Assembly (NCBI GenBank): GCA_030544215.1
Contig: JARZZO010000009.1
Span: forward strand, 50,897,129 to 50,961,128
DNA from: Zantedeschia hybrid cultivar
Taxonomy: Eukaryota > Streptophyta > Magnoliopsida > Alismatales > Araceae
Direction: 5' to 3'
DNA: 64,000 nucleotides
Numbering within the stretch: the stretch's first letter is position 1; each line of letters opens with the position of its first letter. Positions 47,549-59,268 of this stretch are shown here, piece after piece. The notes beneath the pieces were generated by a model, which made no database searches, had not been told where the DNA came from, and saw only the letters and a program-made list of their open reading frames with translations. The position numbers were made by a program, and so were the translations under genes.

Positions 47549-48604
47549 AACGAATCCCTAACCATGGGTTATCAATAAGTCAAGTGATCGGGTTCAGGGA
47601 AATGCCCTCGAAGGTAATTGTGTGTTCAATACAGGATCATCCGCTCTCGGTAATTTGAGAGAGAATGTTCCAAGAATGATGCGCTTAAGTCCTTGGCCAG
47701 GGCGGACTCTGTATTAGATAAAGAGTTATCTTATATAGATTAGCGGCATCTGATTCAAGTGAATCGACCGGCTAGTCCATACCCTAGGTTGATTCGGGAA
47801 CATTGCACGGATGAAGGATTATATCCGCACGGTAATCATTGACGGAAAGGTTCTAATAGAGGGTTGCGATAACCCCAGCGCCATCTAAGATCACGCGATG
47901 TTGCTTGGCATCCAACGTGATCGGAAGCCCGTCCGAATTTATTGTGGGACATTAAATTCGGCTGATTAATTAAATATAAGGATATTAATTAATTCAGTGG
48001 GTCCGTAAAGAGTTACTGGGCTTAATGGGTTATTAACTGGATTGGTAATTGGGCCGAGATGGTCACACACAAAAGGTTTTCAAGTCGATGGATAATTCGA
48101 CAGGATTTTGGATAAGTCTGGATTTTTATAAAAAACTGCAAACATGCTTATTATAAAAGAACAGATACTACGTCGGGGGCCAGCAACCCTAACATAGCCG
48201 TCGTTCTTTTTCTCTCTCTCCTCTGGGCGTGCGACACGAGGCAGCCATCTGGAGGCTCCGCTTCGACTCCCAAATGCTCCGCCTTCTGTCCGACGGGAGA
48301 TTCCGAATCCGCATGTCGCGGCGGATTACGTGTAGCTAGACGGGATCCACAAACGCCTCATCGAGCGAGGAGGCGAGGACGATACATCGCGAGGAGAACC
48401 GCGTCGATATCGCTAGAGGCCAGGCACTGGCGCGGCTTGGGCATTGCTCCGACAGAACCGGAAAACGAACGCGGATACGAATCCGCGCAAGGTAAATCCG
48501 ATTTACTCCTTTTTTATTTTAATGATTGAAACAGGATGGATCCGATCCCGAAAATTTTATTCCGCTGCGTTTCTCGGTCGGATCCCGACACAACGAACCC
48601 AACA
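47549..48604 (+). repeat. C5 5' LTR, truncated
   Basis: Begins inside the LTR (AACGAATCCCTAACC) and ends CGAACCCAACA. TATA box at 48152-48159. Confidence 0.88.
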
Positions 48605-48605
48605 G

Positions 48606-48618
48606 TGGTATCAAAGCC
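48606..48618 (+). promoter_or_regulatory. Primer-binding site of C5
   Basis: TGGTATCAAAGCC; one change from the tRNA-iMet complement. Confidence 0.8.
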
Positions 48619-50444
48619 AGGTTATCACTGTGTTCTTCGCCGTTTCGAATTCTGAAATCTAAATTTTTAGTTATATTCCATGCATATCATACGATTATGT
48701 TTAAGAAATAATATTCATGAGATGGATCGAGTTAATTTGATTAATTCATTTCTGCAAAATCGTATTTTCTATTGGGTCTCTTCGTGTTCTTCATGGGACG
48801 AAGAACAACGCTTGTGGGGTGAAGTTGGAAAAATCACATGTGATGCGAAGCTGTTGGGAAGGATTTTGGTATGACCAAATGATCCCACTGGCCACCGCCA
48901 ACATCACCCTTGGCTCCGGTAGGGGCTAGCCGGCGATGACCGGCCGGCAGTAGTCACCCTCTTCCCCTCGGTTATGTGCAGGGATGGGGGATTCGGAGCC
49001 CCCTTTTAGGGGCTGGGCAGGGTTGACAGAGCCGTCCGTTGTCGGCGGTATGACCGGTGACCGTCCGGTGCCCTCCCGGCGCCAGGACGGTCGCCCACCG
49101 GGGGCTTTCCCCCCTTCCCCCCACGGCTTCCTGTTGCCCAGTGCCGCCGGAGCTGGAGGGGAAGGGGATCGGGCCCGTGTGGCTAGGGTTTCCACATAAT
49201 TTAAATGTTGAATTGATGATTATTTATAACTAAATAATCTAAGTGTTAGATTTTAATAAGATAATGATTAATCTAGTTGTCTAATGACTTTATTAATCTA
49301 ATCGTTAGATTAATCTTGTTATATATGCATGGAATATTCTAGATATTTAGTTTTGGAATATTAATGTATATGATGTGTTATTATGTTTGTTTAAATTCGA
49401 TTTAAGTTAAGCATGCATAAATTGATTTTCGAAAATTCTAAATTCTCCAAAATTTTGCTTGATCCCTGGTTTTATGAAACCTAAAATTATGTATTTTCGA
49501 AAATTTTAATTTAGCCATTTGATGTGCTATTCATGTGTGGATTGTTTAATTAAAACACATGGTGGTCATGGACGAGCTTTAATTGTGGATGTGGAATGTG
49601 ATTGTGTGGTTTATTATTTGTTAATAAATAGAGGTCTGCGAACCTCTCCCTCTCACATTCCAATGTATTTCTACCTCCCTTCCTTTGTATTCGCCTTAAG
49701 GCTTCCTCCTTCTATAAATTATCTTGTAATTATGAATTATGATGTAATTTGATCGAGGCGGTTGCGCGTGGAGTGAGGATGATCCACAAATACAACTAGA
49801 TGAAGATGAAGGAGTTCATTAAATCTATGAGTTTGCAGACTCATGATATAAACTGTTATATTGTGTGTGTGTGCGTGTTTGACTGTCTGGCTCAAGTCAA
49901 ACCGCAGTGTCATCCATGACCACACTAATAACATGTATGTGATGCGTGTGTTTCTATTTTGATTGTGAATCAAATTAGCTAGGTTATTAGTATAAATATA
50001 TATTCGATATATCTAATACTATCGCCTAGGATGAGACCAAACTAATAAATAAAACCTTCATAACAAATTCTAAGCCATAGCGCGAGTCATTGAGAATGCA
50101 CCGTATGGTAGATACTATGTGTTTATCCGAGGTTTGCCATTATCTGTTGAGAGGACTGTTGACCATAGCATTAGATGCCTATGGATAAGAGTAGAGGAAC
50201 GATATGGTTATCCACGTGTTTACCAGGAAATTATATTTTTACTCTACTCTAGGATTCATGCTGTGATGCTTGGAGATTCAGTTCCCCCCTAGGAGATAGT
50301 CGGCGTCTCCTGTTCTGTATATTTGAAGGTTATACAGTCCGACGAAAATTAGTGGGAATAAAACTAGATAAACAAAGTATATATCTTGTTTTAAATAAAC
50401 TGAGAGTCTGCTAATTTTAATTTGATTATCAACTGTAGGCTAAA
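48619..50444 (+). other. C5 leader
   Basis: GC-rich block 48860-49195 truncated right after CTAGGGTTTCC; it lost part of the AT-rich stretch seen in C3. Conserved hairpin AGAGGTCTGCGAACCTCT at 49630-49647. GT microsatellite at about 49861-49874. Two loop copies remain (GTGTTTATCCG at about 50120, GTGTTTACCAG at about 50215); hairpins 3 and 4 are deleted near 50250. Confidence 0.68.
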
Positions 50445-51287
50445 ATGTCGCATCACAACCCGTTGCATGGCGTACTTGATGCCAATCGTTTGACAAGCCC
50501 AAACTACTCGGACTGGCTTAGGAACCTGAAGATTGTCCTCAGGTCTGAGCAGATTGCCTATGTCTTGGATAATGAACCTCCTACTGAACCAGCATTAGAT
50601 GCCCTAGAGGAGGAAATGATCGCATATGAAAAGTGGAAGGAAGATTCCACCATGACCCAATGCTACATGTTAGCCTTTATAAGCAATGAGTTGCAGAGGC
50701 AACATGAGGAGATGGATGCTAGATTCATCATGCTCCATTTGAAGGAGTTGTTTGGTGAGCAAAGTAGAATCGAATGATATGAGATATCTAAGAATCTGTT
50801 TAAGGCTCAGATGATAGAGGGAACTTTAGTACAGACTCATGTACTGAAGATGATTGAATGGGTGGAAAGGTTGGATGCTCTTGGGGTTACACTTCCCAAG
50901 GAGATGCATACTGACCTTGTGTTATCTTCCCTCCCACAATCATATGCTCAATTCATCGTTAACTTTAACATGAACAAGATCCAGACTACTATAGTTGAGC
51001 TACTAAACATGTTAAAGACTGTAGAGGGGAACCTTGTGAAGGATAAACCCCAAATCCTTATGGTTGGTAAGACCAACAAAAAGAGACTTGCAGTCCAAGC
51101 CTTTTGAAAAGATAAGAACAAGGTTCAGAGAAAGCAAAAGGTTGTCAAGAAAGACAAAGGTAAGAGTACTGAGAAAGATGATTGCTTCTACTGTCACCAA
51201 AAGGGCCACTGGAAGAGGAATTGCAAAGAATACCTCAAGGACAAGGCTCAAGGAACTATGAAGCAGCAGGACGCTTCAGATATCTAT
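50445..51287 (+). pseudogene. gag: C5 gag (copia)
   Basis: ATG 50445 (MSHHNPLHGVLDANRL), then SPNYSDWLRNLKIVL and an uninterrupted UBN2-type domain to TGA 50775-50777 (an Arg codon of ERYEIS, CGA to TGA). Second stop TGA 51105-51107. Zinc knuckle CFYCHQKGHWKRNC near 51183 is intact in sequence. Frame runs on into pol without a gag stop, so gag and pol were one polyprotein. Confidence 0.9.
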
Positions 51288-54200
51288 ATGATAGATGTAA
51301 ACTTGTCAATAAGAGATTGTACATCATGGGTATTAGATACTGGATGTGTATCTCATATCTGCAATTCTGTGCAGACACTGACAAGAACACGTAAGCTGAG
51401 GACTGGCGAGGTGGAGTTGAGGCTAGGTAACGGCGCAAGAGTTGCGGCGATCGCTGTGGGGACAGTGAAGCTCAAGCTACCATCCGGAGACACTTTCTCA
51501 TTAGATGATTGTTATTATGTACCTAGTATAATAAGAAATATTATTTATATTTCATGTTTAGATAGAATTAAATACAATTTAAACTTAGGGAACAATAGTT
51601 GTTCAATTTATTTCGGAAATAAATTAATAGCTTCTGGTATTTTATCCAATGGTCCGTATCTATTAAATGTGTCTCATGAAAATTTACACATCGGTTCTTC
51701 AATTAAAAGAAGTATGAAATGAACAAAGCCTACTTATGGCATTGTAGGCCTAGACACATTGGTGAAAACATACTCCAAAGGATGCATAAAGATGGATATT
51801 TATATCCATTTGATTATGAATCATATGCAACCAGTGAGTCATGTTTAATGGGTAAAATGGCTAAGTCTCCATTTAGTGGAACTGGAGAACGAGCCAAAGA
51901 CATATTAGAACTTATACATTCAGATGTATATGGTCCTATGTCTACCCAAGCCATTGGTGGTTTCTTATACTTCATTATATTCACTAATGATCACTTAAGG
52001 TTTGGATACTTATACTTATTGAAGTATAAATTTGAAGCCTTTGAGAAATTCAGAGAATTTAAGAATGAAGTAGAGAAACAAACTGGAAATAGTATAAAAA
52101 CTATCCGATCCGATCGGGGTGGTGAATATTTGAGTACAGAGTTCATTAAATACTTAAAGGATAATGGTATCCTTTCTCAACTTACACCTCCTTATACACC
52201 TCAGATGAATGGTGTTTCAGAAAGGAGAAATCGCACATCAATCGAAATGGTGCGATCCATGATGAGCATGTCCAAATTACCAGTGTCCTTATGGGGATAT
52301 ACATTTAGCTCGGCTATGTATATCCTGAACAAGGTACCCAGCAAATATGTTGAAACCACTCCATATGAGATATGGAATGGAAAGAAACCAGACCTTAAAA
52401 ATGTTAAAGTCTAGGGATGTTTTGCTCATGTTAAAAGACATGACGCAGATAAGCTGGAGTCCAGAACTGACAAATGCAGATTTGTGGGATATCCAAAGGA
52501 AACTTATGGATATTATTTTTATCATCCTGGCGAACAAAAGGTGTTTGTGACCAGGAGAGCTGTCTTTTTGGAAGAAGATACATTCTCCAGAAGGACAGAG
52601 GGAGTAAAGTAACTCTGGAAGAAATTCCAAACCCACAAACTGGTAATGGTTCATCAGATGAACTGTCAGTTTCTGAACCTGTTCAAAATAATATGCAGGA
52701 ACCTCGTAGGTCAGAAAGAGTACCTAAACCACCAGAAAGATACGTGAGACATATTAATATGGATGGTTCAAGGATACTCTACAATGAGGATGATGATCCT
52801 AAGACTTACCAAGAGGCCATTGAAAGTCCAGAGGCCGGAAAATGGTGGGAAGCCATGAATTCTGAAATACGGTCAATGTACATCAACCAAGTTTGGAACT
52901 TGGAAGATTTACCCGATGGTATGGTACCTATCGGCTGTAAATGGATCTTTAAAAGAAAGATCGGTGCAGATGGACGTATTGAGACTTATAAAGCAAGATT
53001 AGTGGCGAAAAGCTATCGTCAATGACAAGGTGTTGACTGTGACGAAACCTTTTCACCCGTTGCCATAATTAAGTCTATCAGAATTTTTCTCGCCATTGCT
53101 ACCTACCATGATTATGAAATCTGGCAGATGGATGTGAAGACTGCCTTCCTCAATGGAAACCTTGAGGAGGAGGTGTTTATGACACAACCAGAAAGATTTA
53201 CATCCAAAGAATCTCCAGACATGGTATGCAAGTTGTAGAGGTCTATTTAAGGACTGAAGCAAGCTTCCTAAAGCTGGAACATAAGATTTGATGAGGCGAT
53301 CAAATCTTATGGCTTCATTAAGAATGAAGATGAGCCCTGTGTGTACAAGAAAAATAGTGGGAGCGCAATCACATTTTTTATTCTTTACGTTGACGACATC
53401 CTACTCATTGGGAATGATGTTATCGGTAAAGATTTGGTTGTTAAAGAACTTTTCCATGAAGGATTTGGGAGAAACATCTTACGTATTAGGAATACGGATC
53501 TATTGAGATAGATCAAAGAAGATGCTTGTTTTGACCCAATCCATGTACATAGAAACTATTGTCAAAAGGTTTGGCATGGAAAATTCTAAGAGAGGCCTCA
53601 TACCGAAGAGACATGAGATTTCACTTTCTAAAGGTCAGTCTCCCAAGACACCTGAAGAGAGAGCTGTGATGGATAAGGTTCCCTATGCTTCTGCCATAGA
53701 CTTCATTATGTATACCATGCTATGTACTAGACCTGATGTAGCATATGCTCTAAGTGTTACGAGAAGACATCAAGCGGATCCAGGTGATGAACACTGGAAG
53801 GCTGTGAAATGCATCCTTAAGTACTTGAGAAGAACTAAGGATTTATTTCTAGTCTATGGAGGAGAAGACTTGAAGCTGCAAGGATACACTGACTCGAGTT
53901 ATCAGTCTGATCCTGATGACAGCAAGTCAATATCAGGTTTTGTCTTCACACTCAACGGGGGAGCAGTGAGCTGGAATAGTTCCAAGTAGGAAACCACTGT
54001 TGATTCGACAACAGAAGCCGAGTATATTGCTGCTGCTGAAGCCGCCAAGGAAGCTGTATGGATGAAGAAATTCATCGGCGATCTTGGTGTGGTGGAAAGC
54101 ATATCTGGTCCCATCCCACTGTTGTGTGATAACAATGGGGCGATTGCTCAAGCGAAAGAGCCGAGGTCTCATCAGAAGTCGAAGCACATTCTGCGGCGCT

Positions 54201-54355
54201 TTCATCTGAGCAGGGAGATTATAGCTCGAGGAGATGTCGTGGTGGAAAGAGTTCCTTCAGCCGACAACATAGCAGATCCACTGACAAAGCCTTTGTCTCA
54301 AAATGTCTTTGAGCGTCACTTAGAGAATATGGGTATTCTGTATAAAAGTGATTGA
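51288..54355 (+). pseudogene. pol: C5 pol (protease-integrase-RT-RNase H)
   Basis: Protease LDTGCVSHIC near 51333; pre-integrase WHCRPRHIGEN near 51734; integrase HSDVYGPM, DRGGEYLSTEF and the NGVSERRNRT segment near 52207; RT QMDVKTAFLNGNL and YVDD near 53389; RNase H DSTTEAEY near 54006; end TGA 54353-54355. Frameshifts: 4-bp deletion at about 51710, 1-bp deletion at about 52580 (both as in C3), and a private 11-bp deletion at about 53420 between GATG repeats. Stops include TAG 52412-52414 (Trp), TGA 53023-53025, TAG/TAA at 53236-53272, TGA 53504-53506, TAG 53987-53989. Confidence 0.92.
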
Positions 54356-54362
54356 GTTTAGT

Positions 54363-54375
54363 CCAAGTGGAAGAT
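54363..54375 (+). promoter_or_regulatory. Polypurine tract of C5
   Basis: CCAAGTGGAAGAT before the 3' LTR TGTTAG. Confidence 0.75.
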
Positions 54376-55936
54376 TGTTAGTATTAGATGGTCTTAAAGC
54401 CAATCCGATACTATGTATTGATTCAGTTTATTAATAAATGACATTAATTCATTGTGTGTAATTATTTTGATCCATGTTTATCGTATTAGGATGAAGTCCA
54501 TGAACATGTACAACAATCTTCAGATTATGATGAGATCATAATTACGGGACCGAAGGTTTATAAACATATGTTCTTAATTGTTCCCAGTCATAGGATGTTT
54601 GAGAAGGACATCAAACATCCGGATAGACTAGTATAGGTTACTTCAGCTCATATGATGAGGGTGACTGATCCTATAAGTCACTTGTGTGGAGAAACTATGC
54701 TGGACCTGTAGGTGCTCATTGGCGAATGAGTTCACTGAACTGATCCAACTATGAATCGCTGGATGGTAAACACCTCACTGTTAACCAGCTCGATTCTTTT
54801 GTCACGGTTGCGTAGATGATCCTTAGACCTGAGATGCCAAAGATATCTTGTTAGTAGGTCTCTGAACTTTGACCTTGACTAACGAATCCCTAACCATAGG
54901 TTATCAATAAGTCAAGTGATCAGGTTCAGGGAAATGCCCTCGAAGGTAATTGTGTGTTCAATACGGGATCATCCGCTCTCGATAGTTTGAGAGTGAACAT
55001 TCCGGGAATGATGCGCTTAAGTCCCTGGCCAGGGCATACTCTGTATCAGATAAAGAGTTATCTGATATAAATTAGCAGCATCTGATTCAAGTGAATCGAC
55101 CGGCTAGGGTTTAACAGTAAACTATACCCTGGGTTAATTCGGGAACATTGCACGAATGAAGGATTATATCCGCGCGGTAATCGTTGACGGAAAGGTTCCA
55201 ATAGAGGGTTGCGATAACCCCAGTGCCATCTAGGATCACGCGATGTTGCTTGGCATCCAACGTGATCGGAAGCCCGTCCGAATTTATTGTGGGACATTAA
55301 ATTCGACTGATTAATTAAATATAAGGATATTAATTATAAAGAGTTACTGGGCTTAATGGGTTATTAATTGTACTGGTAATTGGGCCTAGAGGGTCACACG
55401 CAAAAGGTTTTCAAGTCGATGGATAATCCGACAGGATTTCGGATAAGTCTGGATTTTTACGAAAAATCGCAAATAGGCTTATTATAAAAGAATGGATACT
55501 ATGTCGGGGACCAACAACCCTAACATAGCTGTCGTTCTTTTTCTCTCTCTCCTCTGGGCGTGCGACACGAGACGGCCATCTAGAGGCTCCTCTTCGACTC
55601 CTGACTGCTCCGCCTTTTGTCCGACGGGAGATTCTGAATCCACATGTCGCGGCGGATTACGCGTAGCCAAATGGGATCCACGAATGCCGCATCGAGTGAG
55701 GAGGCAAGGACGACCCATCGTGAGGAGAACCGCGTGGATACCGCTAGAGGCCGGGCACCTGCGTGGCTTGCGGCATCGCTCCAACGGAACTGGAAAACGA
55801 GTGCCCATTTGAATCCGCACAAGGTAAATCCAATTTACTCCGGTTTTATTTTAATGATCGAAACGGGATGGATCCGATCCCGAAAATTTTATTCCCCTGC
55901 GTTTCTCGGTCGGATCCCGACACAGCGAACCCAACA
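54376..55936 (+). repeat. C5 3' LTR (1561 bp)
   Basis: Starts TGTTAGTATTAGATGG, ends GCGAACCCAACA. TATA box 55483-55490. Short frames at 55482-56033 over its right end are not genes. Confidence 0.93.
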
Positions 55937-56220
55937 ACTATTCCGAGGTATGCCTCGATGTAGTTGTCACTTTCCTTTCAGGCCTGTATGCTTAATTATT
56001 TCTTTTCAGTTAGAATATGTAATTATTTGCTGAGTCGAGTCGAATTGTAATAAATTTTAATTCCTATACTTCCTTTACAATTCGATGTGATGTGGAATGT
56101 TTAGCTTAGTTTATTATTTATTTCATAGACTTATCGAGATCCTGGTTTGGCTCCAAATTTTAATGATTCGGTATCCATTTAGTAATTGGATCCCCGATTA
56201 TAAGGTGGCAGGTCTTTACA
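55937..56220 (+). repeat. G3 LTR, right part
   Basis: Matches the last ~285 bp of the G2 LTR (57648-57928), with shared 'gagtcgagtcgaattgtaat' text; ends TTTACA and TSD CAATA. Confidence 0.85.
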
Positions 56221-56225
56221 CAATA

Positions 56226-57200
56226 ACAATGACTTATAGTAATTAATTAATATCTAATATTTAATTAATTACTTAACCGAATTAACGTTTAATGTAAATT
56301 CGGTCAGACTTCCGATCAAGTTGGGTGGCAAGCAATACCGCATGATTCTGGAAGGTAATGGGGTCTAGTAACCCACTCATAGAACCTATCCGTCCACAGT
56401 TACCGTATGGCTATAATCCTTCGTTCACACAATGCTTTCGAGTTTACCTAGGATATCGTCAACTGTCAAACCCTGGGTGGTCAACTCACTTGAATCAGAC
56501 TCTGCTGTACAATATCTGAAAACAACTTTTCTGATATTGTGTCTGCTCTGGCCAGAGAGTCCTACGGATCTATTTTAGAACATTCTCTCTCTAGTTACCT
56601 GAGAGCGAACGATCCTATATTGAACACATAATTACCTTCGAAGATCTTCTGCTGGACCCGATCCTTAACTATTAGAAATCCCGTGGATAGGGATTTGTAA
56701 GCCAAGGTCAAAGCCCATAAGTCTACCGAAAAGGTGTCTTTGGTGTCTCAAATCTAAGGATCAACCACGCCACTGTGACGATGAATCAAGTCGGTTGACA
56801 GTCAGGTAAATTACCATTCGGCGATTCATATCAGATCAGTTCAGTGAACTAATTCCCCAATGAGCACCTACAAGTTCACCATTGTGTCTCTACACAAATG
56901 ACTAACGAGATCAGTCACCTTCATCATATGAGCTAAAATAACATGTACTAGTCTTACCGGATGTTTGATGTCCTTCTCAAACATCTTACGACTAGGACCA
57001 ATTAAGAATATGTGTTTATAAGTCATCAGTCTCATTAATATGATCTCATCATAATCTGATGACTATTGCACATATTCAAGGACTTTATTATAAGTAATTA
57101 TCAATATGTCAATCTACATATTAAAATAAATGCCATTTATTCGTGAACTAGATTGTAATAGGTGCCTTATGATTGGCTTAGAGGACACCTGTATCCATCA
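56226..57200 (-). repeat. C4 5' LTR, outer piece
   Basis: Resumes after the G3 TSD and ends CCATCA. Together with 45896-46463 it rebuilds a 1543-bp LTR collinear with C6s. Confidence 0.88.
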
Positions 57201-57928
57201 GCCCACTCAGAGTGTCACTCATAGCTAGGAGGAGACAAAACCACCTAGAGCTAGATAGGCTGGAGTAGCGAGCGTGCTATCCGAAGGGTTGCTGTTCTAT
57301 CCCAGCGGGTCGGTGTTTTCCGCATTCGGCTACGTGATTTGTGTGTTTAGCCGAGACGCTGGTTGTGCACTCCGTGGTGGAGTGGTTTCACAGTTGTGCC
57401 TGTTGCATTTACATATGCAAGTGTTTCGTATCGAAATTCGAGAATCTTTGGGAGTCGTGTTTACTGCTTTACTTTAATTGTCTATATCTAGTCTTGTTGC
57501 ACTGTGGGTGCGTGTGTGGGTGGTAGGGATCGGAGGATCTCTACTGAGTCTATTTCGGTGTGACTAACCCCTGCGGTTTTCAGGTGAGGGTTTCCGGCAG
57601 ACGTAGCATAGTGGAGTTTCGTCTCGGGTTGCGCGCCAGCAACCATCGTTCCGGAGTATGTCCTGATGTAGTTGTTATTTCATTTTCAAGTTTGTACGCT
57701 TAATTATTTCTTTTAAGTTGGAATATGTAATTATTTACTGAGTCGAGTCGAATTGTAATAATTTTTAATTCTTGCACTTCCTTTACATTTCGATGTGTTG
57801 TGGATTGTTTAGTTTAGTTTATCATTTATTTCCTAGACTTATTGAGATCCTGGCTTGGCTCCAGATTTTAATGATTCGGTACCCATTTAATAATCGGATC
57901 CTCGATTATAAGGTGACGGGTCGTGACA
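57201..57928 (+). repeat. G2 5' LTR, right part
   Basis: Matches G4s from about 61790 to its end; ends GGGTCGTGACA next to the PBS. Short frames at 57274-57526 are LTR sequence. Confidence 0.82.
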
Positions 57929-57929
57929 G

Positions 57930-57941
57930 TTTTTATCAGAG
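57930..57941 (+). promoter_or_regulatory. Primer-binding site of G2 (decayed)
   Basis: TTTTATCAGAGC, two changes from TGGTATCAGAGC, one base after the LTR. Confidence 0.7.
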
Positions 57942-58083
57942 CATTCACTCTGGTAAATAGATGAATAACTAGGTTAAATACCGTAATTACAGCAAATAAA
58001 TACATTATCCCGTACCGGCACGACGGTAGTCTAGGTTTTGGGTTCTAATTAGAATTTCTGATTCTTGTGTTTGTGGGCGATTG

Positions 58084-59134
58084 ATGGCTCCTAGGAAAAG
58101 AGTGCCAGTTATTTGAGAGCAGGGAGATGTTCCTAGCGGGTCTAAGGTCGGTTGGCCGAGTATGGAGCTTTTTATGGAGGCTATGATGGATGCGATGACT
58201 ATATATCAGACTCGAGACACTAGTGAGCAGTTTAGTGCTCGGGGAGGGCCTTCAGCTATTCTGGAGAGATTCCTGAAGCTGAAACCACCTCATTTTACCG
58301 GCCGTCCCAACCATGATGAGGCCGTTCATTGGCTGAAGGAGTTAGAGAAGACTTTCGATACCATGGACTGTGCGACAGTTGAGAGGACTCCATTGGCTAC
58401 CTTCATGTTGAAGGATGATGCCTATGACTAGTGGACCACTTTGAAGAACTTGTCTTATACAGATAGGAATCTCAGGGAGATTCCATAGGAGACTTTTGTG
58501 AAGGAATTCTAAGGGCAGTACTTCGCTAGGCATGTCCAAAAGGCTAATGAGAGGGAGTTTATGGAATCGACCAAGGGAGCATGACAGTGCTCGAGTACTA
58601 GATGAAATTTTTTTCGCTTGGGAGGTATGTGCCCTTCATTTCAAGGACGAGGAGCATCAGACCGAGAGGTTCGTTAACGGACTAAGATTCAATTTGAGGA
58701 GTGTTGTGGCGTCTCACTATTGTACGGACTTGGCATTGGCAGTTAAGTGTGCTGCAGCAGTAGAGACACAACACGATTCGTTGGCTCAGGAAAGGGGACT
58801 GGTTACTCAGGGTCCAACTTATGGCAAGGGGAAGATAGCAGCAGCATCAGCTCCTTCGTCTGGATCGGGTTCGTCTTCACTCGGCTCTAGATTCAGGAGG
58901 TTCTTTCGAGGCGGTGGCCGCAACAGTGGTAATAGTAGACCAAGGCAGATGCAGCAGAGTCAGTCGATATCCAGCACACAGCAGGAGGTAGTGCCGAGAC
59001 TGCCAGAGGCTTGTCACCATTGTGGTGGTACTCATGGTGGGACTAAATGTCCCGCATTTGTTGGGAGGTGTTATACTTGTGGCCAGCAGGGCCATTTGGC
59101 GAGGTATTGCCTGCAAGGGCGTGGTCAGGGGTAG
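58084..59134 (+). pseudogene. gag: G2 gag (gypsy)
   Basis: ATG 58084 gives MAPRKRVPVI then TGA (58114-58116). Homologous to the intact G1 gag: ERFLKLKPPHFTGRP, a D-stop-W where TGG became TAG (58429-58431), REIP-stop at 58483, and VNGLRFNLRSVVASHYCTDLALAVKC near 58672. At least one frameshift lies between 58560 and 58670. The zinc knuckle CYTCGQQGHLARYC is complete at about 59070-59111 and is preceded by a second Cys/His cluster (CHHCGGTHGGTKC) near 59015. Ends at TAG 59132-59134. Confidence 0.88.
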
Positions 59135-59268
59135 GGATCGGGAGATCAGAAGAAGCCAAGGACCTAGGTGGAAGGTACACTTTATATCCTTGGGAACTCC
59201 GCGCATGTGTTGATTGATTCGGGTGCTTCACATTCTTTCATTTCCAAGTAGTTTGTAGACATTCTTTC
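59135..59268 (+). pseudogene. pol: G2 pol, start of protease (left of C6s)
   Basis: After a short linker it reads LIDSGASHSFISK, the aspartic protease active site (catalytic Asp codon 59216-59218). TAG at 59249-59251, then FVDILS, where C6s interrupts. The frame joins the 63411 piece exactly once one TSD copy is removed. Confidence 0.88.

Larger units (their letters stand above)
47549..55936 (+). mobile_element. C5: copia retrotransposon in G3, 5' LTR truncated
   Basis: 3' LTR complete (54376-55936); 5' LTR lacks its first ~505 bp (starts at text equal to about 54882). PBS, 1.8 kb leader, gag-pol and PPT present. Closest relative in the window is C3, with which it shares two frame-breaking deletions. 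Right flank ACTAT (55937-55941) is gypsy LTR; the left TSD was deleted. Confidence 0.9.
46464..56220 (+). mobile_element. G3: gypsy solo LTR in the C4 LTR, TSD CAATA
   Basis: TSD CAATA at 46459-46463 and 56221-56225. Starts TGTAAGGTTTGAGG and ends GGTCTTTACA. Own sequence is 46464 to about 47540 and 55937-56220, about 1.36 kb; compared with G4s about 1.2 kb of the middle is missing. C5 is inserted, and its left end and the G3 middle were deleted together. No gypsy internal region is present. Confidence 0.85.
36346..57200 (-). mobile_element. C4: old copia retrotransposon in the G2 LTR, minus strand
   Basis: LTR family beginning TGATGGATATAGG and ending GGATCCCAACA (read on the minus strand). 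3' LTR 36346-37952, degraded gag-pol, leader, PBS (45882-45895), 5' LTR in two pieces (45896-46463, 56226-57200) split by G3. It also holds solo LTR S1 and a MITE. The flanks GCTAG (left) and GCCCA (right) do not form a TSD, though both flanks are G2 LTR sequence in one orientation. Confidence 0.85.

Noticed and set aside
55937..55941. ACTAT as the right TSD of C5
   Set aside because: The left end of C5 is deleted, so no partner can be found; kept only as a flank.
57274..57526. Hydrophobic short frames that look membrane-like
   Set aside because: They fall in the G2 LTR, whose homologous parts in G4s and G1 do not keep them open in the same way.
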